Positions 1-6,823 of a stretch of 24,123 nucleotides of DNA are shown here, in pieces. Source of the stretch: an uncultured Chloroflexota bacterium. Lineage in GTDB: Bacteria > Chloroflexota > Limnocylindria > Limnocylindrales > CSP1-4. The first letter of the stretch is position 1. Each line of letters opens with the position of its first letter. The notes beneath the pieces were generated by a model. The model made no database searches. It was not told the origin of the DNA and saw nothing but the letters and a program-made list of their open reading frames with translations. The stretch lies in assembly GCA_903930745.1 (NCBI GenBank), contig CAIYZX010000197.1:1-24123 (forward strand), written 5' to 3'. The position numbers were made by a program, and so were the translations under genes.

Positions 1-918
1 ACCACGTCCGTCTCGGGCGTCGCCGGGTACTTCGCCCAGGCCGGCGGCGTCGCCGGGATCTCGCCGGCGCTGGGCCTGGGCCTCGCGCTGATGACCACTG
101 GCGTCGCGTTCAAGATCGCGGCGGTCCCGTTCCACTACTGGACGCCGGACGCCTACCAGGGCTCGCCCACGCCGGTCACCGGCTACCTCTCCGTTGGTCC
201 CAAGGTTGGCGCGTTCGCGCTGATCATCCGGCTCTTCGGCGAGGCGCTGCAGCCGCTGGCGGTTGACTGGAACGTCGTGCTGATGGTCCTCGCGGCCCTC
301 ACGATGACCCTCGGCAACCTGGTGGCCCTCACGCAGGACAACGTCAAGCGCATGCTGGCGTACTCGTCCATCGCGCACACCGGCTACATGCTGGTGGGCT
401 TCGCGGCCTTCGGTGCCGGGAACATCCTGGGCCTCGAGGGGCTCCTCTTCTACGGGGCCGCGTACGCCTTCATGAACCTGGGTGCGTTCGCGGTGATCGC
501 GGCGCTCCAGAAGCGCCAGGGCGTGACGTCCAACCTGTCCACCTTCGCAGGCCTCATCCGCCGCGAGCCCGCGCTCGCGCTGCTGATGACCCTGTTCCTG
601 CTGAGCCTCACGGGCATCCCGCCCACGGCCGGCTTCTTCGGCAAGTTCTACGTGATCCTCGCGGCGGTCCAGTCTGGCGGGTGGCTCACGGTCCTCGCGC
701 TGATCGCCGTGCTCAACGCGGCGGCCGCGGCGTTCTACTACCTGCGCGTCGTGGTCTACATGTGGATGCGCGACGCCGAGGGCGAGATCCCCGTGGAGAC
801 CCACGGCCGGCTCGTCTGGGCGGGTCTCGCGATCGCCACGGTGCTCACCGTCGCGTTCGGCCTGGTCCCCGGGTGGCTCCTGGACGTCGTGAAGGGCGCC
901 GCGGCCATCCTGGGCTGA
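1..918 (+). CDS. nuoN: NADH-quinone oxidoreductase subunit N, 5' truncated by window edge
   Basis: The reading frame is open from base 1 and gives the C-terminal 305 residues. Family members usually have about 480-500, so the first third lies outside the window. NuoN is an antiporter-like membrane subunit of respiratory complex I, which moves protons across the cytoplasmic membrane while electrons pass from NADH to quinone. The piece keeps the family's conserved core: FKIAAVPFHYWTPDAYQGSP near the start, then VKRMLAYSSIAHTGYMLVG, with the conserved lysine and the broken-helix region, followed by GIPPTAGFFGKFYV. At least seven hydrophobic helices follow one another. NuoN is normally the last gene of a nuo operon, which agrees with the non-nuo gene downstream. 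The call is firm. MrpD/NuoM-type relatives are less likely because of the AYQGSPTPVTGYLSVGPK stretch typical of NuoN. Confidence 0.95.
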   Translation, partial: TTSVSGVAGYFAQAGGVAGISPALGLGLALMTTGVAFKIAAVPFHYWTPDAYQGSPTPVTGYLSVGPKVGAFALIIRLFGEALQPLAVDWNVVLMVLAALTMTLGNLVALTQDNVKRMLAYSSIAHTGYMLVGFAAFGAGNILGLEGLLFYGAAYAFMNLGAFAVIAALQKRQGVTSNLSTFAGLIRREPALALLMTLFLLSLTGIPPTAGFFGKFYVILAAVQSGGWLTVLALIAVLNAAAAAFYYLRVVVYMWMRDAEGEIPVETHGRLVWAGLAIATVLTVAFGLVPGWLLDVVKGAAAILG

Positions 919-1059
919 CGCTCCTCTCGTGGTCCGGCGCCAGGCCGGCACCTGTTCTCGCACACGGCACCTCGTGGCCCGCGAAGCGCACACCGCGCCC
1001 GCGGGCCTCGATGATTCCGGGGCGGGTCTCCCGGGTGCCGCGGCCCTGGGTGCGGCGGC

Positions 1060-1191
1060 CCTGGGCTGGGCGCCCGCGGGTCACGCCATCGCGGCGGGAC
1101 GGTGCGCGGCCCTGAACTGGGCCCTGGGTGCCGCGGCGGAACGGTGCGCGGTCCTGGGCTGGGCGCCCGCGGGTCGCGCCATCGCGGCGGG
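1060..1191 (+). repeat. Imperfect direct repeats upstream of the LysE-type gene
   Basis: A 39-bp unit beginning CCTGGGCTGGGCGCCCGCGG lies at 1060-1098 and again at 1153-1191 with one mismatch. A shorter unit beginning ACGGTGCGCGG is repeated at 1099-1114 and 1141-1156, also with one mismatch. The repeats fill most of the 279-bp gap between nuoN and the next gene. They look like a local duplication. The frame of the next gene stays open through them (from 1102), so a longer N-terminus is formally possible, but it would be low-complexity Gly/Arg/Pro. Confidence 0.8.
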
Positions 1192-1197
1192 TCCGCG

Positions 1198-1995
1198 GTG
1201 AGCTCTGCCGAGACCGTCCTCTCGACCGTTGGGGCCGGGCTGCTCCTGGGGTTGTCCGCGGGCCTGGCGCCGGGACCGCTGCTCGCGCTCGTGATCACGC
1301 AGACGCTGCGCGGGGGTGCGCGGGCGGGCGTGGTCGTCGCGGTGGCGCCGCTGCTCACGGATGTGCCGATCGTGGGCATCTGCCTCGTGCTCGTGGGCGT
1401 GATCGCGGGCACCGGGTCCGCGGCGGCGCTGGGCGCGATCAGCCTCGTGGGCGGCTCGTTCGTCGCGTGGCTGGCGTTCGACACGTGGCGCGCGGAGGCG
1501 CCCGAAGCTCCCGCGATTGACGCGACGGCCGTTGGCGCGGCGTCGGTTGGCGCGTTCGCGGCCGTTGACGCGGCGTCGCTTGGCGCGGCGGCCGGAGCCG
1601 AACCAGGCCCTGCGGCGGCCGCGGACCGGACATTCGCGCCCGAGGCCGGCGCGGAAGCCGCTCCCCCTCCCGCCGTCACCCGTGGTGCGCTGCTCAAGGG
1701 CGCCATCGTGAACGCGGCCAACCCGCACCCGTGGCTGTTCTGGATCGCCATCGGCGCACCCACGCTGATCGCGGCATGGGCCGGCGGCGGATCCATCGCC
1801 GGGGCGGGGTTCCTGGCGGGCTTCTACTCGATGCTCGTGGGGTCCAAGGTTGCTCTCGCGCTCGTGGTTGGCCGGGCGCGCGGCTGGATCGGCGGGCGTG
1901 GCTACCGCTGGACGATGCGCGTGCTCGCGGTCCTGCTGGCGGCCTTCGCGCTGGGCCTGTTGCGGGAGTCCGCCACGCAGCTCCTGGGCATCTGA
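1198..1995 (+). CDS. LysE/RhtB-family amino-acid exporter with an Ala-rich loop
   Basis: A 265-residue protein read from GTG 1198. It resembles LysE/RhtB translocators, which export amino acids or related small molecules across the cytoplasmic membrane. Visible signs are the N-terminal helix with the family's PGP motif (residues 25-27, in LAPGPLLALVITQTLRGG), further helices at about 43-70 and 75-97, the NAANPHPWLFW segment (172-182) that opens the second half, and C-terminal helices at 198-225 and 239-256. The family is usually about 200-210 residues long. The excess is a loop of about 60 residues (100-160) that is almost all Ala, Gly, Pro and Glu and is coded by degenerate short repeats. 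I chose GTG 1198 because hydrophobic, family-like sequence begins there. No good ribosome binding site is visible, so the start is uncertain. The substrate cannot be told. Confidence 0.8.
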   Translation: MSSAETVLSTVGAGLLLGLSAGLAPGPLLALVITQTLRGGARAGVVVAVAPLLTDVPIVGICLVLVGVIAGTGSAAALGAISLVGGSFVAWLAFDTWRAEAPEAPAIDATAVGAASVGAFAAVDAASLGAAAGAEPGPAAAADRTFAPEAGAEAAPPPAVTRGALLKGAIVNAANPHPWLFWIAIGAPTLIAAWAGGGSIAGAGFLAGFYSMLVGSKVALALVVGRARGWIGGRGYRWTMRVLAVLLAAFALGLLRESATQLLGI

Positions 1996-2022
1996 CGGGC
2001 GCGCACCGCCACCCTCGTCCGC

Positions 2023-2214
2023 ATATCCGCCACAGTGCTGGGACCGCCCCTGGAGGGGCCGAGCCGTATGCGCCCCAATGCTGGGAATCCACAAGCCAGC
2101 CGAACAGGGCGCGCATGTGTGCATAGATATCCGCCACAGGACTGGGAGCGACAACAAGGCGACGCTTGACACACCCCGACCCCAAGCTTGTGGATTCCTA
2201 TCTCCCACAGGTCT
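2023..2214. repeat. Short degenerate repeats (ATATCCGCCACAG family) and a 13-bp inverted repeat
   Basis: The first part of the gene-free stretch 1996-2470. ATATCCGCCACAG followed by CTGGGA after 2 bases occurs at 2023-2043 and 2127-2147. A related TATCTCCCACAGG lies at 2200-2211, and the shorter AATGCTGGGA at 2077-2086. GGAATCCACAAGC (2084-2096) and GCTTGTGGATTCC (2186-2198) form a perfect 13-bp inverted repeat about 90 bp apart. A small hairpin GCCCC-TGGA-GGGGC sits at 2046-2059. No plausible coding frame is present. Confidence 0.7.
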
Positions 2215-2260
2215 ATTGCAGGCTGCAACAAGCGCACCGGGAGGAGAGAGCACGCCGGAG

Positions 2261-2452
2261 CCTTGACGTTAGACGCCCGGATGCTGAATGACGTCAAGCC
2301 TCGCCCATACCCGGCCCGTAACGTCACAACCAGCACCGGGGAGTCTCAACGTGACGTCAAGGAGGGTCCGGCGGGGACCCTTGACGTCATTCAGCATCGG
2401 GGGTGCTAAGCCATCCGAGCCCTAACGTCACGTTCAGCATCGGGGATGCTAG
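2261..2452. repeat. Cluster of interspersed palindromic repeats with TGACGTCA cores
   Basis: Four related copies of an element with consensus near T(T/A)(G/A)ACGTCA-(2-3 nt)-CAGCA(T/C)CGGGG lie at 2280-2298 (minus strand), 2319-2341, 2380-2398 and 2423-2452 (plus strand). The copies at 2280-2298 and 2380-2398 are perfect 19-bp inverted repeats of each other. The 8-bp palindrome TGACGTCA occurs three times (2289, 2352, 2382). Copies often end in a small AGCAT-CGGGG-ATGCT stem (clearest at 2437-2450). The cluster lies between the 3' ends of two convergent genes, so promoter operators are less likely than REP/BIME-type repeats or RNA-stabilising hairpins. Confidence 0.8.
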
Positions 2453-2470
2453 AGGGGCACCGGGGCTCCG

Positions 2471-3196
2471 CTACGGCGTGACCGTGACGCCGGGCAGGAT
2501 TCGCGAGAGGGCGTCGGCCATCAGGTCCGGCCCCACCTGGCCCACGGCGCCGTCCCGCACGATCCCAGCGGCGTCCACCCAGAAGTGCACCGGCAGTGCC
2601 AGCGCCCCCCAGGCGGTGATCGTGGAGCCATCGGCGTCCACCGCCACCGGGAATGTGACGCCAAGGCGGCGCGCGAACGCCGTCGCCGTCGCCGGGTCCT
2701 CCTGCACGTCCACCGCCAGCACCACCAGGCCCATGGAGGCGTAGCGGGTGGCGAAGCCGGACATGATCGGCAGCTCGTCCACACACGACGGACACCACGT
2801 GGCCATGAAGTTCACCCACACGGGCTTGCCGCGGAGCGAGGCCAGGTCCACGGTGCCAGAGCCATCGGCGAGGGGTAGCACCAGCGCGGGCGCAGGCTTG
2901 CCGATGCCGAAGAGCGCGGTGGGATCGAAGCCGTCATCGGACGCGGACTCGGACGGAGGCGCGGACGGCGAGGCAACCGCGGGCGATGCGGTGGCGGACC
3001 CGGACGGTGAGGCCACGGCCGCCGCGGATCCCGAGGGCAACGGGGACGCCGAGGCGTCAACGGCAGGCGACGGCGAAGGCGACGGGGACGCGGGCACGGA
3101 CGCGGACGGCAGCGCAAGCACGAGCGCAAGAAGGGCCAACGACCCCACAAGCACCCCCGCAAGCACACCCAGCGCCATCGCGCCCTTGCCACCCAT
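2471..3196 (-). CDS. Membrane-anchored thioredoxin-like protein (TlpA/ResA type)
   Basis: A 241-residue protein with one N-terminal membrane segment (about 5-29), a long Ser/Pro/Ala linker (31-86) and a C-terminal thioredoxin-like domain (about 93-241). The redox motif WCPSC is at residues 134-138, preceded by the family's VNFMATW, and the cis-proline is in ALPVHFWV (Pro202). TlpA/ResA-type proteins sit on the outer face of the membrane. They reduce or shuffle disulfides, often for cytochrome c or other extracytoplasmic proteins. The linker would let the domain reach away from the membrane. The gene is divergent from the sortase-like gene with only 68 bp between the starts, and both products face outside, so shared control is plausible. 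No cytochrome-maturation gene is in view to name a partner. Confidence 0.88.
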   Translation of the reverse strand: MGGKGAMALGVLAGVLVGSLALLALVLALPSASVPASPSPSPSPAVDASASPLPSGSAAAVASPSGSATASPAVASPSAPPSESASDDGFDPTALFGIGKPAPALVLPLADGSGTVDLASLRGKPVWVNFMATWCPSCVDELPIMSGFATRYASMGLVVLAVDVQEDPATATAFARRLGVTFPVAVDADGSTITAWGALALPVHFWVDAAGIVRDGAVGQVGPDLMADALSRILPGVTVTP

Positions 3197-3249
3197 ACGG
3201 CCTACCGTACCAGCACCAACGGGGGATCGGCGGATTCCCGATTCGGGCG

Positions 3250-3255
3250 TACGAT
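3250..3255 (+). promoter_or_regulatory. Candidate -10 box close to the sortase-like start
   Basis: TACGAT fits TANNNT and ends 9 nt before ATG 3265. No ribosome binding site separates them, so a leaderless or nearly leaderless mRNA is possible. No convincing -35 box is seen 17 bp upstream. Confidence 0.4.
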
Positions 3256-3264
3256 GCCCGCGCC

Positions 3265-4005
3265 ATGCAGCGTCTGATCAAGTCCCTGGGTACCCGCCTG
3301 CTGCCGGCCATCCTCACCGCGCTTGGCGTGGTGCTCGTGACGGCCGGTCTCCTCTCCTATGCCGGGCCGATGCAGGCCGGGGTCACCCCCGCCACCTCGC
3401 CCACCCTGGAGATTCCCAGCGAGGACCCCACCGCCTCGCCCGACGGAACGGCAACCCTGGTGCCCACGGACGAGCCGTCGGCCAGCGCCGGTCCCACCGC
3501 CAAGCCCACGGGCCGCATCGTGGCCACGCGCGTCGTGATCCCGGCGCTCAAGATCGATCTCCCGGTCATCGCCGGCAATGACGGCTACCCGCTGTGCAAC
3601 GTGGCGATGTACCTGCACTCAAGCTCGAACCCGAAGAAGGACATCTTCGGCCAGCCGGGCGAGAACCGCGCCACCTACATCTATGCGCACGCCCGCGATG
3701 GGATGTTCGGCCCCATCTACCACCTGGCCATCGAGACCGGGAAGTACCGCAAGATGCTGGGGATGATCGTCCAGGTCTACACGAGCGACAACAAGCTCTA
3801 CCTGTACGAGATCAAGGAGGTCCGCCTCCACCAGCTCAGCCTGGACGACCCGCTCTCCGCCACGTCCGAGGAGCTGTGGCTCCAGACGTCCGAGGGCCCC
3901 AAGGGCACGCCGGGCAAGACGCAGCTCCGCGCGCTGCCGCTGTCCGTGGGCGATGCGGATCCGGCGGACGCGCACCCGAAGGCCAAGCCGGTCGCCTGCG
4001 GCTGA
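3265..4005 (+). CDS. Sortase-like membrane-anchored protein with Ser at the usual Cys position
   Basis: A 246-residue protein with an N-terminal membrane helix (about 12-34), a Ser/Thr/Pro linker (40-85) and a sortase-like beta-barrel domain (about 86-230). Sortases are extracytoplasmic transpeptidases that join proteins to the cell wall or polymerise pilins. The domain opens with RVVIPALKIDLPV and carries the sortase-type histidine in YIYAHARDGMFGPIY (His142). The strand that normally ends TLxTC reads LWLQTS here (Ser209), with a downstream Arg222 in QLRALPL. So the catalytic Cys appears replaced by Ser. The only cysteines are 111 and 245, neither at the active position. I chose ATG 3265 because the membrane helix follows at once; an upstream open frame lacks features. 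No obvious LPxTG-type substrate is encoded nearby. Distant class E/F-like sortase is the best description; a catalytic role is unproven. Confidence 0.75.
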   Translation: MQRLIKSLGTRLLPAILTALGVVLVTAGLLSYAGPMQAGVTPATSPTLEIPSEDPTASPDGTATLVPTDEPSASAGPTAKPTGRIVATRVVIPALKIDLPVIAGNDGYPLCNVAMYLHSSSNPKKDIFGQPGENRATYIYAHARDGMFGPIYHLAIETGKYRKMLGMIVQVYTSDNKLYLYEIKEVRLHQLSLDDPLSATSEELWLQTSEGPKGTPGKTQLRALPLSVGDADPADAHPKAKPVACG

Positions 4006-4122
4006 CCCGGGACGCCTGCGCCCGACGCGCGAGCGCCCGCGGCCGAACCGGGCGAGCACCTGCGGCTGACCCGGGACGCCTGCGCCCGACGCGCGAGCGC
4101 CCGCGGCCGAACCGGGCGAGCC
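3995..4122 (+). repeat. 64-bp tandem duplication spanning the sortase-like stop codon
   Basis: Two head-to-tail copies with a period of 64 bp: 3995-4058 and 4059-4122. They are identical over 63 bases and differ at the last. The unit begins CCTGCGGCTGACCCGGGACG and includes the final codons and TGA of the sortase-like gene. The second copy runs up to the stop codon of the convergent corA-like gene. Near identity implies a recent duplication or strong conservation. Confidence 0.95.
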
Positions 4123-5120
4123 TAGATCCAGTCGATCCTGCGCAGGAACCAGGCCGTCACGGCCGCGCCCAGGACCACGAGGCCCGTCACGAGCCAGAAG
4201 CCGGACGCCTCCTCGCCCTTGAAGGCCAAGCCGGCCTCGCTCATGCCGAAGACGCCCGCCACCGCGCCCATGCCCGCGATGATCACGGTCACCCCCGTGA
4301 GCCGCTTCATGATCACGGACAGGTTGTTGTTCACCGTGGAGAGATAGACCTCCAGGGTGCCGGCCACGAGCTCGCGGTCGTTGTCCACCTCGTCCGACAC
4401 GCGGATCAGGTGGTCGTACACGTCGCGGAAGTAGATGATGTGCTCCGGGGCGACCAGTGAGTGGTCGCGGTTCGTGAGCTGGTTGAAGATCTCGCGGGCC
4501 GGCGAGATGGCCCGCCGCAGCCCGATGAGCTCCCGCTTCAGCGCGAAGAGCCGCTCCAGCGTCCACGACGTGGGCCGGCGGATCACGTCGTCCTGGAGAC
4601 CGTCGATCTCGTCCTCGATGGCATCGAGCACCGGGAAGTACCCGTCCACGATCCCGTCCGCCAGCGCGTAGAGCATGAAATCCGCGCCGCGCCGCAGGAG
4701 GTGACCGGGGTCACCGCGCAGCTGCGGGATCGCGAAGGGATCCCAGCCGGGCTCGTGGACCGTGAGGAGCGTTCGCTTGTCCAGCACGAGGTCGATCTCG
4801 GTCTCCGTGACCTGGCCCTCGTACGCGATGGCGAACATCACCATGTGGAGGGTCCCCTCGATGTCCTCCACCTTCGCGCGCTGGTTCCGCTCCGCGATGT
4901 CCTCTGCGATGAGCGGATGGAGCTGGAGCAGGTCCGTGACGGACGTGACCGCGACGTGCTCAGGGGCCGTGACGTCCACCCAGACGCGCGCCGCGGGGTC
5001 CGCGAGCGCCGCCGCCAGGTCCTCGCTGGACTCGATCGTCCGCGTCCGCTCGCCCGTCCACGCGAGCCCGCGGATACGCGGCCAGGTGGGCACGGCCTCA
5101 GGATCAGCGCTGGCGTCCAT
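4122..5120 (-). CDS. corA: CorA-family divalent cation channel, GMN motif altered
   Basis: A 332-residue protein of the CorA Mg2+/Co2+/Ni2+ channel family: a large cytoplasmic domain (1-270) with the long stalk helix, then two membrane helices (about 275-292 and 306-325) and a basic C-terminal tail. YLSTVNNNLSVIMKRLT before the first helix is the usual CorA signature. The selectivity motif Gly-Met-Asn that normally ends helix 1 reads GMS (292-294, in VFGMSEAG). Transport may therefore be changed; ZntB-like relatives also vary the region around this motif. ATG 5120 was chosen because GGAG stands 4 nt before it; it overlaps the end of the MFS gene by 17 bp, as in coupled translation. An upstream ATG at 5171 lies deeper in that gene. 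It is the third gene of a kinase-exporter-channel run. Confidence 0.85.
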   Translation of the reverse strand: MDASADPEAVPTWPRIRGLAWTGERTRTIESSEDLAAALADPAARVWVDVTAPEHVAVTSVTDLLQLHPLIAEDIAERNQRAKVEDIEGTLHMVMFAIAYEGQVTETEIDLVLDKRTLLTVHEPGWDPFAIPQLRGDPGHLLRRGADFMLYALADGIVDGYFPVLDAIEDEIDGLQDDVIRRPTSWTLERLFALKRELIGLRRAISPAREIFNQLTNRDHSLVAPEHIIYFRDVYDHLIRVSDEVDNDRELVAGTLEVYLSTVNNNLSVIMKRLTGVTVIIAGMGAVAGVFGMSEAGLAFKGEEASGFWLVTGLVVLGAAVTAWFLRRIDWI

Positions 5121-6813
5121 GCGTCTCCATCCCCGCGGGATCCACCGCATCGTCGGGGGCATCGGCGGCACCCGCAGGCCCGAGGATACGCCGCCGCCGG
5201 TCCAGCAGGAGCGAGGGCGGAACCGCCACCGCGGTCACGGCGGCCGCGGCCAGGAAGATCCCCACCATGATCCGGGCGGCCTCGCCGGACGCCCAGGCCT
5301 CCAGCGCGTCAACCACCTGGCCGTCGCGGATGGAACGGTCGCGCAGGGCCTCCGGGATCAGCTGCTGGTACGCGGTGGGGGAGGCCCAGATCTGGTCGTA
5401 GAGGCGGTCGATGGTGGTGGAGCCGTACGCCGTGAGCACGGCCAGGCCCACGGCCATCCCCGCCATCCGCGCCACGGTGACCACGGACGAGGCCGCGCCG
5501 TACGCGGACGGGGCAACGGCCGCAACGGCGGCGGTGGAGCGGGGCGTGACGGTGAGCCCGAAGCCGGCACCGAAGAGCGCCAGCGGGAGGGCGGCCGCGA
5601 AGAGCGTGGTGGCCGGTGTCCAGGTGGCCATCAAGGCGAGCCCGCCGATGCAGGCCGCGAGTCCCACGAGGCTGACGATGCGCAGGGGCACCACGCGCAC
5701 CACGAAGCCGGACGCGAGGGCGCCTGCGGCGGTGGCGGCGGCGAGCGTGCCCAGGACCAGGCGCTGCTCGTCCGGACCGCCGTACAGGACGCGATCAACG
5801 AAGACGGCGGCCCCAACCAGGGCGGTGGCGAGGCCGTACCCGGTGAGCAGGGAGACGAGCGCGGCGGCGGCGAACGCGGGCGAGCGAAAGAGGCGCGGGT
5901 CCAGGAACGGGTCTTCGACGCGGAGCCCGCGCCAGGCGGTGACGGCACCCGCGACGAGCGCGAGGACGGCGAGCCCGATCACGATGAGCGAAGGGTCCAT
6001 GACGCCCGAAGTGCCCGAAGCACCCGAGCCCCCGTTCAGCCCGCCCAGCAGCGAGGACCGCTCGCCCGGGCGGCTGCCCAGGAGCGTCAGGGCACCCAGC
6101 ACGGCGCCGAGGGCGTTGGTGAAGAGCACGGCCCCGGGGACATCCACGCGGCCGGGGCGCCGCGGCGTCTCCCAGTCCGCGGACGCCGCCCAGGCGACCA
6201 CCAGCGCCACGATGCCGATGGGCACGTTCACGTAGAAGACCCAGCGCCAGGCCGGGTCCAGCGCCCGTGCGAGCGGCGAGGCGGCGTCCACGCCCAGGAG
6301 CGCCAACGCCGCATCCGGGTGCACGGAGCCAAGGATCAACGCCCCAAGCGCGGGGCCGGCCGCCATCCCCAGGAAGGTCAGCGCCCCCACCACGCCCAGC
6401 GCCCGGGGCTGCGCGGCGCCCGGGAACAGGTGCGAGGCCGCCGCCGTGGCCACGGGGACCAGCGCCCCGCCGCCGGCGGCCTGGACGAGCCGCGCCGCGA
6501 TGAGCGCCTCCAGTGAAGGTGCCGCCCCGGCCAGCGCGGACCCCAGCGTGAACAGCCCCAGCGCGCCAAGGAACAGGCGCCGCGCACCGGCCAGGTCCGT
6601 GAGTCGCCCTGCCATCGGCATCGTCACCACGTAGACCAGCAGGTAGCCGTTGATGATCCAGGAGGCCTCCCGCAGGCGCGTCCAGGACGCGAGGTCCGCC
6701 ACGATCGCCGGCAGCGCCACCGCCGTGATCATCAGCTCGAGACCCGCCAGGAAGACGCCCGCGCCCAGGACGCCCAGGAGGGCAAGGGATGCCGCGCGCG
6801 ACGGGCCCGCCAT
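5104..6813 (-). CDS. MFS drug/metabolite exporter, DHA2 (14-helix) type
   Basis: A 569-residue protein of the major facilitator superfamily. Its length and roughly 14 hydrophobic segments match the DHA2 (EmrB/QacA) subgroup of proton-driven exporters. Seen directly: the helix 1 motif LELMITAVALP (25-35; families usually have LDxTIVNVALP, so Asp is replaced by Glu), the loop 2-3 motif GRLTDLAGARR (69-79), and the antiporter motif in helix 5, ALTFLGMAAGPALGALI (144-160). WRWVFYVNVPIGI precedes helix 6, as in this subgroup. It starts 10 bp downstream of the kinase stop codon and overlaps the corA-like gene, so the three are probably one transcript. The substrate cannot be read from the sequence. 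Confidence 0.9.
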   Translation of the reverse strand: MAGPSRAASLALLGVLGAGVFLAGLELMITAVALPAIVADLASWTRLREASWIINGYLLVYVVTMPMAGRLTDLAGARRLFLGALGLFTLGSALAGAAPSLEALIAARLVQAAGGGALVPVATAAASHLFPGAAQPRALGVVGALTFLGMAAGPALGALILGSVHPDAALALLGVDAASPLARALDPAWRWVFYVNVPIGIVALVVAWAASADWETPRRPGRVDVPGAVLFTNALGAVLGALTLLGSRPGERSSLLGGLNGGSGASGTSGVMDPSLIVIGLAVLALVAGAVTAWRGLRVEDPFLDPRLFRSPAFAAAALVSLLTGYGLATALVGAAVFVDRVLYGGPDEQRLVLGTLAAATAAGALASGFVVRVVPLRIVSLVGLAACIGGLALMATWTPATTLFAAALPLALFGAGFGLTVTPRSTAAVAAVAPSAYGAASSVVTVARMAGMAVGLAVLTAYGSTTIDRLYDQIWASPTAYQQLIPEALRDRSIRDGQVVDALEAWASGEAARIMVGIFLAAAAVTAVAVPPSLLLDRRRRILGPAGAADAPDDAVDPAGMETHGRQR

Positions 6814-6823
6814 CGGCGCCGCG

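Noticed and set aside
756..2253. Long minus-strand open frames opposite the LysE-type gene (346 and 390 codons)
   Set aside because: Their products are low-complexity Ala/Pro/Arg/Gly with no domain, and they lie opposite a recognisable membrane exporter. Such frames are expected by chance at this GC.
2261..2452. CRISPR array
   Set aside because: Repeats occur on both strands, differ in length and sequence, have irregular spacing, and no cas gene is present.
2261..2452. Operator array for a promoter
   Set aside because: The cluster lies between the 3' ends of convergent genes, where no promoter for either gene is expected.
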